Assembly: GCA_027186245.1 (NCBI GenBank)
Contig: CP114486.1
Coordinates: forward strand, 62,001 to 126,000
Source of the DNA: Coriaria nepalensis
Lineage: Eukaryota; Streptophyta; Magnoliopsida; Cucurbitales; Coriariaceae
Direction: 5' to 3'
DNA: 64,000 nt
Every line of letters begins with the position of its first letter. Positions within the stretch are counted from its first letter, which is position 1. Below the pieces are notes generated by a model. That model saw only the letters and a program-made list of their open reading frames with translations. It did no database searches and was not told where the DNA came from. Below are positions 10,146-21,752 of the stretch, one piece after another. A program made the position numbers and the translations under genes.

Positions 10146-12545
10146 ATCTTCTGCTCAACCAATCATGTCTGACAGAGAGAGTAAGTTCTCTCCCTTTCTT
10201 CAACATCTTTTGATTTTCACATTTTTCCCAGTTTTCTACGACTGTTCTTCATTTTGTTCAAGTGTTTTTTGCGTGAGTCCTTTCCTGCCTTTATTTTCTT
10301 TGAAAAATATGTTTTGATCGAAAATAAGCCTAGGTATTGAACTCGTAGGTGTTTTCCCCCCTTTCTAACGTATTGATCTTAAGAACCCCATTCCTTCTCT
10401 TCCTTAACATCTCACCAACACTTAGGCGATTCTAACCTTGCTAACTGACTTTAAGATAGTACTCAGCTATTCTGCTCCTCATAATTCCCCTGTACTTAAG
10501 CAATTTTCATCTCTTTAACTGAACTTAGGATCCTCCTCAGTAGTTTGAGTAACCGTGAACATCTGACCTGAGGCTGACCTGTTCCCCTTTTATGGTTAGA
10601 TATATCTGAGATAGATAGGCCCAAAAAGGTTCGACCTGGACCGAAAAGAAAGACTAAGGGGGTGGCTCAGCCTTAGTCTGACCACTACAGAGAGATAGTC
10701 TCGAATTTCAATGAGGACGATTGCTTTCATATCCTGACAGAGTATAACATTCCATTCGACATCAACATCCACGTACCTGAGGAGCATGAGCCGATATCCT
10801 CGGTAGGCATTGATGGGTCTACAGAGACAGTCGTCTATATGGACATATTCTCCTAGGGTTTAAGAGTTCCTCCCCACCAATTCTTCCAATCCCTACTATA
10901 CACATGGCAACTACCACTCGGCTAATTAACACTGAATGCTTGGAGGACCTTGTTGTGGATGTTCATACTCTACCACGAGGAAACCGATCACACGCCCGAC
11001 ATAAGCTTATACTTTCCTTGGTCAGCCTAAGTAGGTTTAACCAATGATGGTACTAGATCACTTTGGAGAATGGCAAACCCATAGTTGAACTTCCTTAAGC
11101 CGATAAATTTTGAAAGGAGAAGTGATTTATTCTGACCGAGAATTGGCAGTGCCCTACCTACCGTTACACCCTCCGCACTGAGGATCAAGAGAAGTGCACC
11201 CTAAGGACATAGATTCTACTCTCCGATATGGACGAGATGGTGTGGGAAGCCATAATAAATAAGCATGAGGATGAGAGGAATTTTCGGGTGGTTTTGGCAA
11301 TAGACCATTTGACAAACTTCGGTCTAGTCTATGCCAACCCCCTTTTAGATGTCGACTCCCTTCATACCATCCCCCAAGCTGAACCGAGGGCTCTCCCTCA
11401 GGGTAACTATTTTTCTATGTCTTGAAATCTTAAGTATATCTCGAATGTGTTGTAACACTCAATCTTTTTGTAGAGAACGTCTCCAAGTCCGAGGTCGCTG
11501 CTCTGATCAACCACAAATACTTGGAGTGGAAAGAGAGGAGAGAGGCAGAGACTGCCTCTAAGCAAGTGAAAAGAAAATAAAAGGCTCCCCTTAACATATA
11601 GGGTCAGATAAAAAGGCATAAAACTGAGGAACTGCCCCTCAGGGTGGATGTGTCCAATTTTTCAGCACACTCTTTAGCTGCACATGTTCAAATCGGCCAA
11701 AGGGCTTCAATGCCTCCTCCTCAGAAGGCCACTCCTTCCAGCTCGCCTATATCCTAGTGCACGGCCATGCTGGCCTTCCTAACCCAAAAATCAGGGTCAG
11801 GTATTCTGTCGAAGCCACGGATCAGCTAGGGTTCTCTAAGAGAATATATGAGGGAAATAACAGATCTCTACCTGATGCCGGAGAACCTCAAGCTAGGGGA
11901 CTTCCCCTTTTTAGAAATCTAGGAGATTATGAGTGACTACCTTTCAACTGTAAGTTTCTTATTTTACCTCCACGTTAGATTTCATTTTAGTGTTAAATAT
12001 CTTAACTTCTTTATTTCTTCTTAGTGTCAAATCAGCTCAGCTATCGTAAGAGCTTCAGTTCATACCTTCCAATAAAAGAAGGTTGAACGCCTACGATCTA
12101 AGAAGAGAAACTGAAGCATAGCACTCTCGCCTCAATCTAGCAAGTGAATGAGCCAACCTCCGAGAAAAACCATCTCATCAGAAAGTACCACAAGGAGATT
12201 GACCTTAGAAAATCTGATGCGATCAAGCTTCAGGAGGTCTAAGAGCAACTGGACATTACCCGAGCTAAATTGGGAGGGCTTCATGCAGAGGTTCCAAATA
12301 TTGAGAGGGCTAATATGGCCAAGTAACTGAATCTGATGAGTTCTCCTCGTTGAAGTCTGAGATCAGCGACAAAGGCTTTTTGTCATGCCTTGCTCAATGT
12401 GGATGAGATCGAACTTCTCGGTGATGAGGACTCAAAAGATAAGGCTGAGACTAAATATTTCAAGGTTGCTCCGACCACGACTATTGCCGAAGTGGAGGCA
12501 ATTGTGGATGGGGCCATAATCGCCCCTCGTGCTGATGTATATCAG
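10146..12545 (+). pseudogene. Accessory ORF of gypsy element B, antisense to its pol
   Basis: A start-like MSDRES at 10146 is followed by a GTAAG. Homology resumes near 10600 with RPGPKRKTKG, then TEYNIPFDINIHVPEEHEP near 10745, then VVYMDIF. Further parts include KSEVAALINHKYLEWKERRE near 11490, and an intron-like interval with GTAAG near 11950 and a pyrimidine-AG end near 12024. The tail is acidic, around LLNVDEIELLGDED near 12390. Several in-frame stops are present. It is the partner of the inverted copy at 8700-9990. The role of such accessory proteins is unknown. Plant-mobile-domain-like proteins are one comparison, but I cannot prove it. Confidence 0.55.
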
Positions 12546-12789
12546 GCTAACTAATAAACCCTTGTACTTTATTTTTTTGTAGTCTTGTAATCGATGAATG
12601 AGAACTTTTATTCAACTTCTTTGTTTCTCTTTTAACTTAATGATTGAGAACTTTTCTTCAACCTCTCTATTTCTCTTTTAATACTTGATTTCTCAATACT
12701 TAGTCTTTTTCTCCTCTTTTTCTGAAAAACTGAATACTTAATAGTTAAGCTTGCAGATAAAATGAACTTAAGTATTGAGCTATTAGTTA

Positions 12790-13350
12790 TTAGAGGTAGA
12801 GCCCTTTATGGGCGCTCGGCTCTTTATTACTTTTTCCAAATAAGCACTTCGAGTGTAGGATGTTGAACCCTATGTGGGTTTTCAGCTCTACTTTACCTTG
12901 AGTGCCAAATAAGCACTCTAAGTTGTTGGATGTTAAGCTCTTATCGGGTGCTCGGATCTTCTTTGGCTTAAGCGCTAAATAAGCACTCTAAGTTGTTGGA
13001 TGTTGAGCTCTTATCGGGTGCTCAGATCTTCTTTACCTTGGACGCCAACTAAGTGCTCCAAGTTATTGAATGTTGAGCCCTTATTGAGTGCTGAGATCCT
13101 CATTACCTTAGGCACCAAATAAGCGCATCAAATTGAGTATGTTGAGCCTTCATTGGATGCTCATATCCTCATTAACTTGGGCACCAAATAAGCGCATCAA
13201 GTTGAGTATGTTGAGCCCATATTGGGTGCTCATATATTCTTTACCTTGGGTGTCAAATAAACGCTCCAAGTTAAGTATGATGAGCTCCTATCGAGTGCTC
13301 AAATCTTCCTTACCTTGGGCACCAAATGAGTGCTCTAAATTGTGTATGAG
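12790..13350. repeat. Tandem array, 69-70 bp period, about seven to eight units
   Basis: The motif AAATAAGC (or a close variant) recurs at 12838, 12907, 12977, 13047, 13117, 13186, 13255 and 13324, spacings of 69 or 70 bases. Each unit also carries GTTGAGC and GGGTGCTC-type blocks. Units differ by several substitutions but not by indels. It lies between the integrase and the accessory ORF of element B, the place where Tat/Ogre-type elements often carry tandem repeats. Confidence 0.92.
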
Positions 13351-13599
13351 AATAAACATATATTCATTTCATTCAGTGGGTGGGCTATTTGAGCACCTTT
13401 TAACTGCATAATGGGATTAGTAATACAAGCATTAATCTAGTCCTCACCTCATCCTCACCTCCTTTGCAGTAAATCCTGAGGTTTTCTGAGTTCTAAGTAT
13501 GCACCAGCTCTTTTCCCGCTTGATTCTAGAGTCTGTATGTTCCTAGTTTGAGCTCATGTACAACTCTATAGGGTCCTCCCTAATTTGGATCTAAAGAAC

Positions 13600-16500
13600 C
13601 TTTATGCAAATGGTTGACGATCTTCTAGAGCACCAGGTCCCCCATGTGGATCGGTCTAAGGCTTACAACTTTGTTGTAATGGTACTCAATCCTCATCTTC
13701 AGCGCCTCCTCCTTGATCTGAGCCTCTTTTTTTATTTTTTGAAGCAAATCAAAAGATTTCGCCAGAACTACATTATTTTCCTCCTCAGCAAAGCACAACC
13801 TCATGTATGAAGGTAAGCTGATTTCTGATGATACCATTGCCTCAGATCCAAGGGTAAGGTTGAAAGGTGTTTCCCCTATTGCGCTCTGAGGAGTGGCGCG
13901 AATATCCCACAGTACCGAGGGAAGCTCATCAACCAAGCTTCTTCCATTCTCTTCCAACCTCTTCCTCAACAAATTTTTGATAACTTTATTAGCTGCTTCT
14001 ACATGGACGTTTACTTTAGGATGATAGGGGGAGAAAGTGAAATGTATGATCTTCAAATCTGCAAAGAACTTTCTAAAATTTGAATTATCGAATTGTCTCC
14101 CATTATCTATGACGATGCTCTGCAGCATACCAAATTTGCATACAATGTTTTTCTATACGAACTTAGTTGTCGCTGCCTCAGTATTTGTCGTCAGGGGCTC
14201 AGGCTCAATCCACTTTGTAAAGTAGTCAATGGCTACTATAGCATACTTCCTTTGCTTAGTGCCCTGCATGATGGGTCTAATGAGATCCATTCCTCATCTT
14301 GTAAATGACTAAGAAAACTAACCAAATTTAACTCTACCAAGGGCTTTCTAAGGATATTGGCATGAACATTACAGTCCCTATAGCATTTGCTCAGACGCAT
14401 AGCATCCCTCATCATCGTAGGCTAGAAGTATCTTTGCCTTATTAACTTTCGTACAGTTGTCTGCCCTGCGGAGTGACTTCCACATAATTCCTCATAAACT
14501 TCTCTTAACAATAACTCTTTTTCATTCTCTGCCACACACCTCATCATAGGCTAAGAGTACCCTCTTTGAAATAGAACATCTCCGACCATGATGCAACTAG
14601 AAGCCTGGGCTCGGACCCTTCTTGCCTCTTATTTTGGCGAAGGTAATTCCCTACTTTCTAAATACTTCTTTATACCTCAAATCCACCCCTCGTCCTCTAA
14701 CATCATGATAACAACTTCAGTTGAGATGCTAGACACGTCGAAATACCTTCTCATGGCCTCAGTAGATAAGTCTTATTGGGGTAAGGTCGCTAATTTTGCT
14801 AGGGCATCAGCATCAGCGTTGGCATTCCTCGAGACATGAATTATTTTATACTTGTCAAACCTTTTCAACATAGCCTCGACAATTTTCTAGCAGGCTTTCA
14901 TCTTCTAAGATTTTGCCTTAACCTCCCATCGCAACTATGAAACTACTACTTTAGAATCACTGGATATACTGATCTGTTTAGCTTCCACTTCTCTGCCAAG
15001 CCTCAGTCTTGCCATAAGTGTATTGTACTCTGCCTCATTATTCAAAGCTTTAAAGTGGAATCTGAGTGTGCATTATATCCTCTTACCCTCCTGGGAAATG
15101 AGGATCAGGCTAGCTCCACAACCTTCCTTATCTACCACCTTATCCACCTATAGTGTCTAAAAAGGTGGACGGAGCTGTTCTTCACCAATGCTACTCATCT
15201 CTCCCCCCTTCTCTATATATGCAAGGCCCTCACTAGAGAATTTTTTGAGATGAGATCCACTAAGGCCTAGACTTTAATCATGGTCCTAGGTCTATAAGAT
15301 ATGTCAAACTCTCGTAACTCCATAGACCATTTCAGCAGCCTCCCCAACGTGTTAGGATTTTAAAGGATTTTAAAGGATCAGCTTTCAGTGAAAGTTAGTT
15401 ACTACCACGATGAGATGGACCTATAAATATGGCCTCAGCTTCCTCGTTGCTACCACAAGAGTGAAAGCAGCCTTGTCGATGTGAGGATATCTCCCTTTGG
15501 CCTTGCTCATTACCTTATTAGTGTAACACACTGAAATCTGTTTTCCCTCTTCCTCCTTTACTAATACTAAGCTTACCGCAAACATACTGACTGTAATATA
15601 AAGACTCAATTCTTCCCCGGCCTTTAGCTTGTTCAACCTAGGGATGGATGCTAAATACCTTTTCAGTTCTTCAAATGCCCTATCACAGTCTTTGGTTCAT
15701 CCCTTTATGTAGGAGCACTTCAGCGACTTGAAGAATGGGAGGCACTTATCGGCTAAGCAACTCATGAATTGGCTAAGCGCAGCCACCGTGCTCGTAGGGC
15801 TTGTATTTCCTTCTTTGTCTGTGGCACCTTTACGTTGATGCTGGCATGTACCTTCTCAAGATTATCCTCAATCCTCATTTGGTGCATAATGTACCCCATG
15901 AATTTTACCGATTCTACCCCGAAGGCACATTTCTCGGGGCTCAACTTCATTCCATATTATCTCATCACTCTAAATACCTCTTTTAGGTGCCCAGAGTGGT
16001 CCTTCTTCATCACACTTTCACTCAAATGTTATCTAGATACACCTTTATCGTCCTTCCCTATTGTTTCTAGAACATGTTATTTACCAGCCTTTGGAATGTC
16101 GCCTTAACATTTTTCAGATCGAAAGGCATCACATTATAGCAGTAAGTGTCTTTGTCGGTTATGAAGGAAGTCTTCTCATGATCATCTGTCCATAGTTTCA
16201 CCTAATGGTACCATGAGTAGGTGTTCATAAAGCTAAGCAACTCGTGTCCGACTGTGGCATCTACCATCAGGTCTATGCTGAGTAATTGGTAGTTATCCTT
16301 GGGGCAGCCAACATTTAAGTTTTTGAAATCCACGCATAGCCTCCATTTTCCCCTCCCTTGGACACCAACACTACATTTGATAGCCACTTCGGGTACTAGA
16401 CCTCTTGCTTTGCTCCCACCACTAGCAATTTCCTCACCTCTTCACTTGCAGCCCTATTCCTCTCCTAGTTAATCTTCCTCCTCCTCTGCCTCACTGGTTT

Positions 16501-16750
16501 TACCCCGGGTTTGACACCGAGCTAATGTATTCTAACATCTTCCTTAATGTTTGTCAACTCAGAAGCTTCCCAACCAAATATATCGAGATTTTGCTCCAAG
16601 GTTTGAAAGATGCTCTTTAGTTCAGTCTCGGTTAGCCCAGTTCCTACCCTAAGCTTTCCTTCATTGAAAAATGTGATATGTTGAAAAGCCTCAATTAAGG
16701 AGACCCTCAACCTCCTTCCCCTTTCTTCACCTCCTCTTCACCTCCTCTTC
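13600..16750 (-). pseudogene. pol of gypsy element B (protease end, RT, RNase H, integrase), broken
   Basis: Separate minus-strand frames carry recognisable parts. 16710-16522 has a pre-RT region (LEQNLDIFGWEASEL). 16387-16202 has KWRLCVDFKNLNVGCPKDNY, the RT block typical of Tat/Athila elements. 15950-15762 has MKLSPEKCAFGVESVKFMGY. 15636-15421 has an RNase H-like part, ISVCYTNKVMSKAKGRYPHI. 14128-13625 has integrase (SIVIDNGRQFDNSNF, HFTFSPYHPKVNVHVEAANK, LPSVLWDIRATPQSAIGETP). Catalytic residues are partly changed (SPYHPKVNVHVEAAN for YHPQGNGQVEAAN). The many stops exclude activity. Confidence 0.85.
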
Positions 16751-16799
16751 AGCCTTTTTACATTCCTCCTTATTAAACGATTGTTCACTCTTAACCATG

Positions 16800-19080
16800 T
16801 GAACCTCAATGGCTGGCCCGACTCCTCCTTCTCTGAATGATGTCAGATAACACTTTCTTGAGCTTTCCTGATTTCCCCACTCCTCCCTCAGTGGGGAACT
16901 TCATCGCTAGGTGTTTGGTCGAGATGATTTCCCCCAATGAGTTGATATAGGGATGCTCTAAAATGATATTACTATGACAAGAAGTTAACGATTATGAAGT
17001 TTACCATGGCTGTTGACCTTTAGGACCCCTCGCCTACAGTCATCAGCAAGTTGATCATTCCCTCTAGATACAAAGACTTCCCCGAGAAGCTAGTGAGCAA
17101 AGTGTTGATAAGCTTCATGTTTGTGTTATTGATGCCCATCTTCCTAAAAGTGGAAAAGGATAAAACATCCACCACATTCCTCGAGTCGACTAGTACTTAG
17201 TGTATCAGCATGGTTGAGATGTTAGTTGAGATGACAAAGGCATCGTTGTGGGGGTATACGATCCCCTTTTGGTCCAGGTGATTGAAGGTGATGTCTACCG
17301 ATGCCCTCTTCTGAAGAGTCACCTAAATAGAGAACACCTCAGCTTACGTTAGGCTCCTCATCCATTTACTTATCTACCGAGTCGAGTCTCCCCCCCTTAG
17401 GTCCTCTAACAATCACCTGAATTCCCCCCGTACATTTTGATTTCTAAGGTGTCTGAGGCCATTTCCCTACCGATACTCTTCCATGCTTTCTCTCCTATTG
17501 CCCCTTCTTCTCCCTCTTGGGTTTCCCCTTCCTTCTCTACTTACAAACTTCCTTAAGCACCCTACCTAGATTAGCCTCATAATTTCCCTCTTTAGGTGCA
17601 AGCAGTCCTCTATTTTGTAGCCATGATCACCATGATACTTATAATATGCCCTTCAGTCTCGTTGAGATGGTATACTTTTGAGTAGCTCAGGGGCTTTGAA
17701 CAAGTTGTGGTTCCTGAAGTAATTGTAGGTCATGTCGATACCTGCTACGAGTGGGGTGAAGGTATCCCTTAAGAATGGGGATGCCCTTTTCTTTCATCAT
17801 AGTTGCTCTTCTTATCCTCTCTCCATTCAGTCTTCCATCTCGGGTCATCTCTCTTCCTCTTCCCATCATATCCTCGGTTGTTCTTTCCCCTTTCTCATTG
17901 ACTCATTAACTATATTACAAAGATCTCAGCAGCCACCCCTATTTTTTTGTCTCTAACAAGGCCTCAACATAAGAAGCAAAGTGCTTCTTTCTTGAGTGGC
18001 TGATGAGTTTTTTATCCACGGTGCCACCCAAGAAGGCATACAAAACCCCAATATCTCATGGTCAGTCTACCTTCTTCGAAGGTCGGTTAAATCATTCTAC
18101 ATAATCCATCAATGCTTCCCCCAGGTTTTGTCTTATGGTATAAAGGCTTATGATGGGGAGTCGTGTGTTGGCCGCTCCCCAAAACTTTGATACATATAAC
18201 TTCTTCAGCTTATCGAACGAGTCGATAGAGCCCAGTGTGAGGGATCTGTACCAGTCACTGACCGAGTCTGCCAATGTGATGTTAAAACATTAGCACATTA
18301 GTTCATCAGATATAGCATTCATCCTTATACACGTCTTATATGAATCAACGTGATCCTTGAGATCCTTTGTTACATCATACATCAGGGTCTGGGCCCTAAA
18401 CTTCTTCAACAATTGAGCATTTTGCACCCGTTCCATAAATGAGCTCTCTCGTTCATCCATACACAGAGTCGTTCCCTTTACCATTACTTATAGCTCCTTC
18501 ATTCTTTTGGTCAACTCTTGGATGATTTCGCATGTCCGATCGGCACCTTAGCCCTTTTTACGGGGAGCCTGGTGTCCCTCGATATTTGTGGGGGTTCATA
18601 TCCCAAACCGTATCCGTTGAATCCCCATGTGCCCCCAATACCGTTGTTGTCTTCATACGAGACATTGTGTCATCTTCCTTTGGGTGGGATCAAGCCTATG
18701 GATGAACCTCGGCGCTCTCCCATAGAAAAGCCCATGCCTCTACTCCGTTGTCCCTCTCTCTCCTCCTGCCTTATTTTAGCTCTTATCTCTATGATCCTCG
18801 CATCTATTGAACGCTCTACCACTTGGCCAACCCTTTCTGCCATGCCTATTTTCATCCTTTCTATGGCCTACGGTATGTTATTCCACTGTTTGGCACTAAA
18901 GAGGTTTGTGGAGGTGTTGGTCGTCTTCTAACAGTGCTCGTAGAATGCGTTACTCTTCCTTCAGGTAAAGGAGGGAGAACTCATCTTTATTTACCTCTAT
19001 CTTTCTCCCTTCATTCTCCCCAATCTGCTATCCCCCATCATAATTTTCCATCTTGTACACTCCTCCCGGTCAAGTCCTTG
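16800..19080 (-). pseudogene. gag (and protease region) of gypsy element B, broken
   Basis: Minus-strand frames show MAERVGQVVERSIDARIIEI at 18850-18790 and ERESSFMERVQNAQLLKKFR at 18450-18390. DLKDHVDSYKTCIRMNA and DWYRSLTLGSIDSFDKLKKL follow at 18370-18180, with SLYTIRQNLGEALMDYVE to 18092. A poorly preserved zinc-knuckle and protease zone follows to about 16900. These match the gag of element A and of the fragment at 44084. The frames are broken by stops. Confidence 0.75.
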
Positions 19081-19110
19081 ATCTGTTGAAACTTTGAAAG
19101 TGAAGACAAC

Positions 19111-19132
19111 GTCCTCACGGTCGGTGTCAAAC
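19111..19132 (-). other. Primer binding site of gypsy element B
   Basis: On the minus strand GTTTGACACCGACCGTGAGG matches the element A site at 7769-7790 with a few substitutions. It sits immediately inside the LTR and upstream of gag. Confidence 0.55.
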
Positions 19133-19886
19133 AGTTGACGTAAATTTCCATCCGCTACGAAGGGTTCCTCCCATGTCTATAGTGTGTCACAAGATTGATA
19201 CATGCACTTACCAAAAAACTGTGGCTGAGGTGATGGTCGGCTAACCCCGCTCCGACGCTTTAGTCAATATTCTAGAGAGATAGATGGAGATTATCTGCAT
19301 AAACTTGTTATTCACTTAGGAAAGATGCATTACCCTTTTATGTTATGTATATTAGCCTTTATACCTGGTCAAGGTTGAAAGATCTCAGACATCTTTACAC
19401 GTGTCTCGTTTCCATTGCTCAATATTCTGATCACTTCATGCTAGATGATAAGTGACAGCGCTCCCAGAGTCTGACATAACAGAGATCTGCTCTCCACTCA
19501 TAAGTGTCTTAATGTACTATGGCATTGCCTCAATCTGACACCTCCAGGGGGCCTCAACACATAGCGGCACCACTCATGTCTGACGCACCAGAGGCATGGT
19601 CTCCACTCGAGTGTCAATCACTTTCCACCTGTCCATTCGTTCGGCATTTTGATGCCTATGTCTGAGCTGAGTGAAAAAATATCTAACTCAGCTTCAATGT
19701 TGTCCAGTGGTTTCTTATCCCACTCATCCACTTCTATGTCGACCGATGCCCCCTCGGTCCTATCGGACCTTACCCTCAACTATCATCTCCACTCGGCACT
19801 CAGTTTCCCTAGACTCTGCTGACCATGCCTCAGCTTCGGTTTTCGAGGCTGCACGTCAAAAGAGATCCCAGCATCGGGGCCTAACA
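19133..19886 (-). repeat. 5' LTR of gypsy element B
   Basis: About 754 bp. On the minus strand it starts TGTTAGGCCCCGATGC (plus-strand CTAACA ending at 19886) and ends ...CGTCAACT at the primer site, one base away from the expected CA. It is related to the 652 bp LTR of element A. Confidence 0.7.
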
Positions 19887-21752
19887 TTATTCATTCAACA
19901 TATAAAATTATTGTTTAAGTTTAACTAGATTTATCTCTCGATCTCAACATAATTTAATAAATCATTCAACTCTCGATACCAAAAGAATTAAAAATAAAAT
20001 AATTTAGTAAAAATATATTTAACAAAATTTAGAAAAAATTAATCAAAATATAAAAATTAATTATACTATATCTTAACTCTATAAAATAAATTTAATTCAT
20101 AATAGATTAAACTCGAATTCATGAAAATATAAAGATAACAAAAAAGAATTAAAAGGGAGAAAAAAAATTGATCGACTTTTCTCTATTTGATCTTTGACGT
20201 GCCTTTTTACGTTCCTCACGTTCTGCCTTCTTCTTCGCCCTTTTTGCGGCAGTCCTTCTCTGTTTTCTTTTCTTTGTTTTTTCACTTCACCGAACAGCCG
20301 TTCACAACTTGACATCTCAAATTTTGTTATATTATTATTTATTTAAAACACATTTGACCAAATCAATTATTCAATTAACCTCCACCATCTTTCTTTTTAT
20401 TTTATTTCAAACCTCTCATCTTCTATTAACTGCATATAAATCCACCAAATAATATTTTTGTTCAATTTACTCCAAAAGTGTGATTTCATGAATCCTATAT
20501 GAAAATAAAGAAAAGATAATAAAAATAGATAAAATTAAGAGATAGACTAACATAAAATCAAGAGTAATAATAATATATTAAAAATCATATAAAAATGAAG
20601 CACATTAGTGATTAAAGAAGATGATAGGATATATGTATAAGATACAATAATATATCATCATACATAATTGTTGATAGGAGAGAGAAAGTAGAATTCAAGA
20701 ATTGTGAGAAAAAAGAGTATTTGCCTTTGCATTTGGCTTTTACCTTTTGTTGTTGTGACTGTACTTTCTATTTCCGGCTCAGTCATAATCTATTATTTTA
20801 TGTAAGTGTTTTCAACACGGATATATCATTATATGGTGATTGGATAACATATAGTTTGAATCTTTGTATGGAAAAATTTTAAAATACTTGAGATAAGTAA
20901 TCAACGTATGATAAATGGTGATACCATCGGGAATACCTAAAAATTTTGTATCCACGTATGATTCAAGTTTGAAAGTGACTCTCCGAGTCTTTTAAAAAGA
21001 GACTACCCACTCCCACTTGACATATAGTCTTTTAAAACATATAGTTAATGTTCTTTTTTCATTTTTTTTTTAATTAAATATATTAAATAATCTATTTTTT
21101 TTTTTATTTTAAAAAATAAAACTTAATTTGGATGGATTAAACTTCTATTTTTTTATTTAATTAAAAACTTTTATATATTTAATAATTTTTAAAAAAATAT
21201 ATATTTTATAAAAAAATATGAAATTCTTAATTTATAAATTAATTTTTAAAAAAATTTCCTTTGGAATGAATCTTCCTTACTTATAAATTAGATCATAAAA
21301 ATGATAAGTAACAGAAGATATATTTATTAATAAAATATAAAAATTTAATTTTGATATTATAATAAATTAATAAATATAATAATAATTATTTTTTAAATAT
21401 CTCATAAAAAAGACAAAATTCTAAATAAGTATAAATTTTATACTCAAAGGAAATAAGACTGACTAATTCTAATAATTTTTTAATTAATTAATTTAACAAA
21501 ATAAAATATTAACCCCAATCCCAATTAAATCGATCGTGGATTACAAAATAGTAAAAGTCGTCTATTATTGTATTTGAGAGACACGAACTTGGGATCCAAC
21601 TTGGCACTTGACACTCGGACCGCTCATTGCCTTGGAAAGCTCAGATTTGCTTGAATTGTTTTCTTCTAATTGGGTCTCCTTCTTCTTCGCGTTGGGGACG
21701 CTGATAAACGCAGCTTTCTGTGATTCAGTTTGAGGCTTTTTCCAGGACAATT
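19887..21752. other. AT-rich intergenic stretch
   Basis: No supported gene. Base composition is very AT-rich between about 19920 and 21540, with many short A and T runs. Short open frames (for instance one of 72 codons at 20097-20315 on the minus strand) have no homology that I recognise. The last 200 bases are the probable promoter and 5' UTR of the Nudix gene. Confidence 0.6.

Larger units (their letters stand above)
10000..19886 (-). mobile_element. Tat-like Ty3/gypsy element B, decayed
   Basis: Read on the minus strand the order is LTR (19886-19133), primer site, gag (about 19080-17600), protease/RT/RNase H (about 16900-15300), integrase (14128-13625), a tandem array (13350-12790), and then an accessory ORF on the plus strand (10000-12545). 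A 3' LTR was not found. The left end runs straight into the antisense accessory ORF of element A at about 9990-10000. All coding parts are riddled with stops and frameshifts. Confidence 0.75.

Noticed and set aside
12790..13350. CRISPR-like regular repeats
   Set aside because: There are no distinct spacers; units are contiguous tandem repeats within a retrotransposon in a plant genome.
20097..20315. 72-codon minus-strand ORF in AT-rich DNA
   Set aside because: Basic low-complexity peptide expected by chance; no motif.
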